The notes under the pieces were generated by a model. It saw nothing but the letters and a program-made list of their open reading frames with translations. It searched no databases and was not told the DNA's origin. DNA of 13,799 bases, taken from assembly GCA_902984215.1 (NCBI GenBank), contig CADWAF010004538.1, positions 1 through 13,799 of the forward strand, in the 5' to 3' direction. The position numbers were made by a program, and so were the translations under genes. Of this stretch, positions 8,398 through 13,799 are shown one piece after another. The DNA comes from Willaertia magna (Eukaryota > Heterolobosea > Eutetramitea > Acrasida > Naegleriidae). Each line of letters opens with the position of its first letter. The first letter of the stretch is position 1.

Positions 8398-8599
8398 ATG
8401 AAACCATAAGATGATCCTCATTACAAGAAGAAGAAAGTAAATGGGTATAATAACAATTTGTTTAATTGAATTATTTAAATTATTTTTTTATTTACAAATA
8501 GATACAAACTTTCTCTTTTTGAAGGGTTGATGGTTGATAGTAATAATGAATACAAGTAGAAAGTGAATTTATGAGAAGGAAAGAAGCCTAGGAACAGTA
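8398..8599. other. Shared 3' spacer between convergent genes
   Basis: The 202-bp stretch lies between the stop codons of the Asn-rich gene and the SERF-like gene. It is AT-rich in the middle and must hold the polyadenylation sites of both. Its first 72 bp continue the Asn-rich frame after two stops. Nothing else stands out. Confidence 0.4.
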
Positions 8600-8850
8600 T
8601 TACTTTTGTTGTTGCTGTTGTTGTTTTTGTTCAACTTTTAGTTTTAATGCTGCGGCATCTCTTTCTTTTCTTTGTTGTGGTGTTAGTCCATCTTCTTTAT
8701 CGGATTTACCTCCTGCTTTCTTCTTTCTGTTGAGTGCACGCTGTCTATCAATTTCACGTTGATTACCACCTACAGTTCATCATTGATATGAAGTGTCTTT
8801 GTTAGTAACTAAACATTGAAAAGAAGATGTTTGTGTTACTTACGAGTCAT
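8600..8850 (-). CDS. SERF/4F5-family small basic protein (two exons)
   Basis: Joining exon 1 (8844-8850, ATGACTC) to exon 2 (8600-8769) gives a 58-residue protein ending in TAA. It begins MTRGNQREIDRQRALNRKKK and continues with DGLTPQQRKERDAAALKLK, matching the family pattern of MTRGNQRE-x-x-R followed by a DGL...R(K/E)RDA block. Animal SERF proteins are about 60 residues long, highly charged and disordered, and are known to promote amyloid aggregation and to bind nucleic acid; the role in protists is unknown. The C-terminus here is a run of six Gln before the final Lys. The intron falls inside codon 3, so the gene is invisible as a single long open frame. It converges with the Asn-rich gene, with a 202-bp shared 3' spacer. 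Confidence 0.9.
8770..8843 (-). other. Spliceosomal intron in the SERF-like gene (74 nt, phase 1)
   Basis: On the minus strand the intron begins GTAAGT (8843 downward) and ends CTGTAG (8775-8770), with a perfect TACTAAC branch point at 8807-8801, 31 nt before the acceptor. Removing it joins ATGACTC to GTGGTAATC and restores the MTRGNQRE family start exactly. It is the only intron in the window I can support well. Confidence 0.92.
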
Positions 8851-10187
8851 TTTTTAAATTTTTTGTTTCAATTACAATGTTCTTCACCTACACTTCTAGC
8901 TCAACACTGCATTCCGCATTTCAATTCCGATTAGTGATTTGGCCATCATCATGGATAAAGGAATAATTAAAAACTTCACAATTTTATTAAAATTAAATGA
9001 ACCATAATTAAAGCACTAATTTTTCAAACACCAAAATTTTTCGAATTTTTAACTACAGAAAATTATACCTATTAATTCATTCCCTAATGGTAACTTATCA
9101 TTTACCTTGGTAGGCTACTTTAGCAGATTGAAAATACCAAACTATTACCTGAGTGGATTGCTATTGGTAATCCAGAGTATTGCTAATGGCAGGCAAATTC
9201 ATCGTAACATTTGACATAAAAAATTAATATTTGATTTTTTTATAAAAAGGAAACAAAAAAGTGGCACTCCTTTTTAGGGATAAGCACAATTCCTATAACA
9301 TGCAGTAACAAAGGAGAGGAGTATGTTCAACATAGACCGCATGTTGGAACATGTAGATGTTAGAGACTGTCTTACATGTAAAGTTTTGGTACATGCATTA
9401 TCTACTTTTCCAGTTAGAAGAGCAATTCTTTATATTAAATGTACTTTTATCAATACATCAATCTTGCTATTGAATATCAATGTAAATGCTTTCATGTTTG
9501 ATTTGTGTTTTCAATGTGTAGATTTTACTATGAATGAAACGGGTTTATTATTTATAGAGTTTATACACGTTCATGCACCATTAAATGTATAGTTTTAATA
9601 ACAAAAAGTAATAAAATGTTGGTACATGCATGTATAACAATAGTCCCCCTCTTATCCTCCCTTTTTCTTCATTCTCCAATTAAAAGAATGAAAATAGTTC
9701 TCTTTCCCTCTCACAAGTAAGTGATTGGTTCAAAAATCACAAGTCTTTAACAGGCTAACAACAACATGTTTTACACCTGACACATGCAGCCGTATGAAAA
9801 AGAAGAAGATGTTTTGATAGAATGTTGTTCTGACAACAAATTATAAGGATTAAATCTAAACCCGCATTGGCTGTGACCTCGTTTTTTTGAACGAAAAAAT
9901 TATTTTAATTTTAATGCGAAATAAAAAAGTGGAATATATTTTTGTATTAAAAGGTTTTATTTCTATTCGTGTACTACACGGCCAAGCATAGTTAAGATTG
10001 TTATACTCGCTGAATAATTTAGAAATTCAATTTGTGACACTGACAGTTTGGCCTCTAACTTATCTCCGGACTCCTAGTTTTGGGCAAAGGAATATGCTAA
10101 AGATTTGACTGTAGTCATTACAGTATAAATATAAAATAAATACTGCTGTCAAGTGTAATTGTAAACAACTAAAATGCGAAAAGCAAC
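8851..10187. other. Long non-coding or undetermined stretch, CATG-rich in its middle
   Basis: I find no supportable gene in these 1,337 bp, whereas all other spacers in the window are under 400 bp. The first part (8851-9298) should include the SERF promoter. An 89-codon plus-strand frame at 9323-9592 has no recognisable motif and unusual composition, rich in Phe, Val, Ile and Cys rather than the Asn/Lys typical here; I do not call it a gene. From 9299 to 9786 the word CATG occurs eleven times, and TTGGTACATGCAT is repeated (9386-9398 and 9619-9631). A small hairpin, TCGTT-loop-AACGA, lies near 9880-9895. No tRNA, rRNA or snRNA signature was seen. The region could hold a non-coding RNA, a regulatory block, or decayed sequence beside the truncated genes. 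Confidence 0.4.
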
Positions 10188-10541
10188 TCACAAGTTATCT
10201 TCATATTCACTTGGAAGTTCTTTACTTGAGGCAGTCCTTATTAATTCTTCTTCATTAACTTCTCGTGGAATAGCGCCAATGCTTGTAGGGTACATTATAT
10301 CTGTGTCTGTATTGATATTAATAAAATTTAAATTAAAATCATTAAATAATTTTCTAAATATATATAACAATGGTTTTTCTAAAAATAATTTATTTTTAAC
10401 TGAAATCTCAAAAAATTCCATTTCATGTTTTCTATAAAAAGTAATTTCATTAATTTTCTCTAAACTTGAATCTAACTTATTTCCAATTAAAACAAAAGGT
10501 ATTTTATTATCTAAATTATAGCTATCCTGTTTCCACTCCTG
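10188..10541 (-). pseudogene. C-terminal half of a Ran-like small GTPase, N-terminal part missing
   Basis: The minus frame is open from an in-frame TGA at 10542-10544 to the stop TGA at 10188-10190. From about 10538 it matches the second half of Ran, the nuclear-transport GTPase. EWKQDSYNLDNKIPFVL aligns without gaps to the W-to-VL stretch of Ran. It is followed by GNKLD (the NKxD guanine-specificity motif), a shortened loop, the EISVKN segment in place of the SAK motif, LEKPLLYIFRKL, and the acidic tail ELPSEYEDNL, equivalent to Ran's ALPDEDDDL end. P-loop, switch I and switch II are absent; the bases that should encode them are occupied by the plus-strand Sec31/SRA1-like frame. The sequence GACAG before GAG-TGG could be a splice acceptor. 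Either the locus is a truncated copy, or its 5' exons lie elsewhere because of a rearrangement or misassembly. The surviving part has no stop or frameshift, so any break is recent or the fragment is still expressed. Confidence 0.7.
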
Positions 10542-11452
10542 TCAATACAACTAGTACTTCTCACGTTAATGAAGATAAATTAAAGAAAACTCAAAAGAAA
10601 CGAGAAGTACAATTGTTACCACAACCTCAGCCAAAGATTTCTTCCTTTACAGGTACACCAGTAAATCCAAATACTATCGTTAATCCTCCACCACCATCTC
10701 TCTCACCAAGTACAAACGTAACCACCACAACAACTAGCAATACTAATACTGTATTTACTCAACCAACAACATTTGGCAACCAAGGTACCTTTGGTGGAAA
10801 TACAATGCCATCAAGTACAGCCTCTAACATGTGGGGTAATACAACGATTGCTGGTGGAAATATGGGCACAATGATGGGAAGCAATACTTCTAGCGCATCT
10901 TCGGGTATGGGTGTTGACAATACTTGGGGTTCTAATGTAATGTCTCACACGTCAAATACAATGATGAACACAACACCAGCTTGGTCTTCCCTTCCAACAA
11001 ATGACAATATACCTCCAAATACATTTGTTACCAACACATCTCCACAAATGGGTACAAACAGTCCTTCTTCAACAATGTCTAGTAAAGAAAAAGAGAAATA
11101 TAGAGAGATAGATATTGACAGAAGTATTACAGGCGGAAATAATCAACAAATTATTAATAACTTAACCTTAGCTTTTGACAGAATTTACGGTGGTGAAGAT
11201 GGAGGAGAAAAATTCTTAGAGAGAAAGAGAATGATTGCCCAAAGTATAACTGTACTATTCAAATTAGCTGCAGGTAATATAAATAGTAATTTAGCAAATG
11301 ATTTATTAGAATTTTCCACTCAACTAAAAGACAACAAATTAACAGAAGCTGAGCATACTCTCAAAGAAATGCAAAAAGTATATTTCAGTGAGTTAAAACA
11401 AGCTTTAGGTATAAGATTTTTAATTATTTCCTTAAAATCATTGGGCCATTAA
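10466..11452 (+). CDS. Sec31/SRA1-like C-terminal domain protein, 5' end uncertain or truncated
   Basis: The frame encodes 328 residues ending in TAA. About residues 206-328 form a helical domain like the C-terminus of Sec31 (outer COPII coat) and of SRA1 proteins: a long helix up to FLERKRMIAQSITVLFKL, then NINSNLANDLLEFSTQL, AEHTLKEMQ, and a final helix ALGIRFLIISLKSL. Before it lies a Thr/Ser/Asn/Pro/Gly-rich linker, as expected between the Sec31 solenoid and its C-terminal domain. There is no WD40 or solenoid part upstream. The first 25 or so residues are read antisense through the Ran-like fragment (up to about 10540) and are probably not real. The true start may be an upstream exon (TATAG at 10516-10520 could be an acceptor), or the gene may be a 5'-truncated remnant. 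Sec31 and a stand-alone SRA1-type protein cannot be told apart from this part alone. Confidence 0.65.
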   Translation: MNLTYFQLKQKVFYYLNYSYPVSTPVNTTSTSHVNEDKLKKTQKKREVQLLPQPQPKISSFTGTPVNPNTIVNPPPPSLSPSTNVTTTTTSNTNTVFTQPTTFGNQGTFGGNTMPSSTASNMWGNTTIAGGNMGTMMGSNTSSASSGMGVDNTWGSNVMSHTSNTMMNTTPAWSSLPTNDNIPPNTFVTNTSPQMGTNSPSSTMSSKEKEKYREIDIDRSITGGNNQQIINNLTLAFDRIYGGEDGGEKFLERKRMIAQSITVLFKLAAGNINSNLANDLLEFSTQLKDNKLTEAEHTLKEMQKVYFSELKQALGIRFLIISLKSLGH

Positions 11453-11649
11453 AATTATGATGTAAAATTTTTAAATAAAAATTGTTTAAATAAAAAATGT
11501 CCAGTATTGCAGTTGTGAGATCCGCTAAAACTACTACAAAAAAAAATAGAACAAAACCATAACACCTCCCTTTACAAGACTTGACAACATTCCGATATAA
11601 TAATACTAGGTGTTCCTGTATATAATAATATTTAATTAAATTGTAAATA
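11453..11649. other. Spacer between Sec31/SRA1-like and coiled-coil genes
   Basis: This 197-bp stretch has AATAAA-like words soon after the Sec31/SRA1-like stop, plausible for its polyadenylation, and then the upstream region of the coiled-coil gene. It contains a 21-codon ATG frame at 11497-11562, beginning MSSIAVVRSAKTTTKK, which could be an upstream ORF or chance. No other feature is seen. Confidence 0.4.
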
Positions 11650-13799
11650 ATGCAAACCGATTTTTCTCTACCCTTTCTGGAGGAAGTAATAAACAGATTG
11701 GCTGATCATTTGGAATATGCAAAAATTGAAATATTTAAAAATTTAAAGATATTCCTAACAAGTGAAGAAGAAGAATTTTGTAGTACATTTTGTAAAGAAA
11801 ACGAACAACCTTTTGTGGAAGAGTCAAGTATAAATTTTGGTGAAGGAAAGAAAAATGAATTACAAAATTTTTTTGATGAAAATATTGGTTTAATTTTACA
11901 ATTTTGGCAACAAGAATTTATTTTAAGATTTAAAAGTTCAATACAATTACAAAAAGAAAATATAGTTTACCAAGAAAAAAGTGATGAAGACGTTTATTTA
12001 AAAGAGTACACACAACTTTACAATAATGTTTACAATGCAATTTATGGAAATAAACTTGACCATACAAAAAGCTTTTCTTTTAAGAAAGAAAAGTTACCAA
12101 CATTACAATCTATTGAGGCAAACACATCTAATAAAAGTTCTATAAGTATAAATAATAATGAAACACATGAAATTATTGACCCAATTATTTTACAACAAGA
12201 GTTAGAACTTAAAAATAAAGAAATAGTAATGTTAAAAGAAATGGTCACACATAGAGATATTTTATTAAATGAACAACGAAGTGAATATTATAAAGAATTA
12301 TTAATTTTACGAGAAGAGATTTTAAAATTAAATTTTCAACATGTCCCACCTTCGCTTTATGGTATAAAATTTGAGCAAGACCTTAAATTTCCATTTTTAG
12401 AAAACGAAAAGGTAAAATTAATTAATCAAAAACTAATCGATACAAGAAAGATTTTAAATGAAAAAAATTTGGAAATTAGAAATTTAATTTATAATTTAAC
12501 AAATTTTCAATTAGAAATATTTGAAAAATTAAAAGCAGTTCATAACTATTCAATGTTAAATTCCAGTTCAATTCCGATTGACTATGAAAAGTTTTTAATT
12601 GAAATTGATTTGATAAGAGAGAAAGTTGACAGAATGTCAAGTGATAATTTAGTTAGTTTAAAAAAGTATGATTCTTTAAAAAATGATTTTTTTGCTGTTG
12701 TTGCAGAGAATGATAATTTATTAAAAGAAAATAAAAGATTAAATAGATTGTTTAAATTAAGGAAAGTATTGGGACAGATACAAAAAGAAAGTTTATTAAA
12801 GAAATTAGAAATAAGTCAACAAAAAATTAAAAATGAAAATGAATTTAATAAAATTGTAAATGATTTAAATGAGCAATTGTTAAAGAAAGAACAAACATTA
12901 CAAGCACTAAGAATACATTTAATGAAAGATTACACAAAATTTTCAAAATATAAAAGAAAAATTAGCGAATTAGAGAGTGAACAATTTACTTTAGAACATG
13001 AAAAAGAAAGGAAAAGTTTACAATTATCCGAATTTCTTAGATATTCAACGGCTGAGATGATGAAAATGGAAGATTTAATTGGTTGGTGTAGACGTTTTAG
13101 AAAAGAAAGAGAAGATATGGAAAATAGGATTATAGAGATTGAAGAACATGATGAATATTTAAAAAAAGAAAATATTACTTTACAAAGTAAAGTTGAGTCA
13201 TTACAACATGAAAGAGATTCTTTAAAGAAAGAAACTTTAGATTTAAATAAGGGTTTACAGCAATTAAGAAATCAAATTGAAAGAATGAAAAAAGCAGCAC
13301 AACATGAACAACCAACTCAAGTTACCGTCAAAACAGAAAATACACATCAACAACAGCAACTTTCTAATGTTACTACAAATAATAATACATCTAGTACTAA
13401 ATCTGGATCTAGTAAACCTGGGTCTGCTGCAAGTTCAGCAAGTAGTAGTACTGGAAGGGGTAGATACAGGGCTAACAGCGTAACAAATAGGTCAAAAATT
13501 ACCTCTCCACAACATAGAGCAAGAAAAGAAACAAAATCCATTCCAAAAGAAACTAATATTACTGTTAATAATAAGAAAGTAATTGCAGGAAAGGATGTAA
13601 CATCTTCTCTATTGGAGGCAAGTGTTGTTTTATTGGAACAATTAAAAACAGACAATTTTGCTTCAACAATTCAATTTGAGCAACAACAGCCATCAACTTC
13701 TGTAGAGAAATCTGTCAGCATTTCTAATATCAATTCACCAGCCAATTATAATAGAACAGATAGTCAATCATCTTATCCAATACAACAAAATAGATTCAT
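11650..13799 (+). CDS. Large coiled-coil protein of unknown function, C-terminal end beyond window
   Basis: From an ATG at 11650 with an in-frame TAA two codons upstream, 716 codons are open to the window edge. The N-terminal 130 or so residues look globular and helical (MQTDFSLPFLEEVINRLADH, later LILQFWQQEFILRF). Heptad-like coiled-coil segments follow between about 175 and 550, for example QQELELKNKEIVMLKEM near 177, VVAENDNLLKENKRLNRLF near 350 and LKKENITLQSKVESLQHER near 510, with a conserved-looking patch LIGWCRRFRKEREDMENR near 475-495. From about 555 the sequence becomes Ser/Thr/Asn/Gln-rich and disordered, with a basic Gly/Arg segment (GRGRYRANSVTNRSK) near 600. The shape fits a cytoskeletal, centrosomal/basal-body or tethering protein, but I do not recognise a family. 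The antisense open frames inside it are shadows. Confidence 0.88.
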   Translation, partial: MQTDFSLPFLEEVINRLADHLEYAKIEIFKNLKIFLTSEEEEFCSTFCKENEQPFVEESSINFGEGKKNELQNFFDENIGLILQFWQQEFILRFKSSIQLQKENIVYQEKSDEDVYLKEYTQLYNNVYNAIYGNKLDHTKSFSFKKEKLPTLQSIEANTSNKSSISINNNETHEIIDPIILQQELELKNKEIVMLKEMVTHRDILLNEQRSEYYKELLILREEILKLNFQHVPPSLYGIKFEQDLKFPFLENEKVKLINQKLIDTRKILNEKNLEIRNLIYNLTNFQLEIFEKLKAVHNYSMLNSSSIPIDYEKFLIEIDLIREKVDRMSSDNLVSLKKYDSLKNDFFAVVAENDNLLKENKRLNRLFKLRKVLGQIQKESLLKKLEISQQKIKNENEFNKIVNDLNEQLLKKEQTLQALRIHLMKDYTKFSKYKRKISELESEQFTLEHEKERKSLQLSEFLRYSTAEMMKMEDLIGWCRRFRKEREDMENRIIEIEEHDEYLKKENITLQSKVESLQHERDSLKKETLDLNKGLQQLRNQIERMKKAAQHEQPTQVTVKTENTHQQQQLSNVTTNNNTSSTKSGSSKPGSAASSASSSTGRGRYRANSVTNRSKITSPQHRARKETKSIPKETNITVNNKKVIAGKDVTSSLLEASVVLLEQLKTDNFASTIQFEQQQPSTSVEKSVSISNINSPANYNRTDSQSSYPIQQNRF

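Noticed and set aside
8395..8406. Variant genetic code with UAG/UAA read as amino acid
   Set aside because: EFL1, PP2C, SERF and the Ran-like frame end at TAA or TGA at the lengths expected for their families, so the standard code fits.
7419..8479. 19-nt repeat TTTAATTGAATTATTTAAA at 7419-7437 and 8461-8479
   Set aside because: It consists almost only of A and T. In sequence this AT-rich a match of this length over the window is plausible by chance, and there is no further flanking similarity.
9323..9592. 89-codon plus-strand frame
   Set aside because: No recognisable motif, composition unlike the other proteins of the window, and it lies in the CATG-rich zone. It cannot be supported as a gene without expression or conservation data.
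10421..10421. ATG at 10421 (minus) as a genuine start for a 77-residue protein
   Set aside because: Ran homology continues upstream without interruption to about 10538, so this Met is internal to the family alignment.
10174..10437. 87-codon plus-strand frame
   Set aside because: It is the antisense of the Ran-like coding sequence, which has clear family similarity.
11497..11562. 21-codon ATG frame before the coiled-coil gene
   Set aside because: It is too short to call a gene, has no known match, and no consistent splice would join it to the downstream frame. Kept only as a possible uORF in the spacer note.
12042..13655. Minus-strand frames inside the coiled-coil gene (12042-12248, 13347-13655)
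   Set aside because: They are antisense to a 716-codon open frame with strong coiled-coil character, and their hydrophobic composition is a by-product.

Overview
The window looks like nuclear DNA of an AT-rich, gene-dense, unicellular eukaryote. The signs are a spliceosomal intron (GTAAGT donor, TACTAAC branch point, TAG acceptor), the standard genetic code, Asn/Gln homopolymer tracts, and purely eukaryotic families (EFL1, a PPTC7-type PP2C, SERF, a Ran-like GTPase, a Sec31/SRA1 domain). Most genes lack introns and lie very close together. A heterolobosean amoeba (Naegleria, Willaertia or a relative) would fit, but that is inference from style, not proof. No bacterial, viral, CRISPR or mobile-element feature was seen.

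Layout. Positions 1-7418 hold four genes, all on the minus strand. Read from right to left they are a PP2C phosphatase, the ribosome-maturation GTPase EFL1, an unrecognised presequence-like single-membrane-span protein, and the N-terminal part of an unrecognised signal-peptide protein that runs off the left edge. Spacings are 233, 54 and 114 bp. A 394-bp upstream region with repeated TTCCAAAT-like words separates the phosphatase from a plus-strand Asn/Gln/Pro-rich low-complexity protein (7813-8397). That gene converges on a small SERF-like gene (8600-8850, minus) whose single intron splits codon 3.

Positions 8851-10187 form the largest stretch with no supportable gene; part of it is unusually rich in CATG. 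Next to it, two broken-looking gene ends meet at about 10.52-10.54 kb: the C-terminal half of a Ran-like GTPase (minus) and the C-terminal part of a Sec31/SRA1-like protein (plus). Neither has its N-terminal part in the window, so this is either a rearrangement breakpoint or an assembly chimera. From 11650 to the right edge a long coiled-coil protein is read on the plus strand and is cut off by the window end.

There is no evident single pathway. EFL1 works in 60S subunit maturation, the PPTC7-like phosphatase is probably mitochondrial, and the Ran and Sec31/SRA1 pieces come from nuclear transport and COPII or related scaffolds. The strongest leads are the 10.5-kb junction, three unrecognised proteins (secreted, membrane-anchored, coiled-coil), the 54-bp gene spacing, and the CATG-rich non-coding zone. 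I did not find a convincing new multi-gene system.
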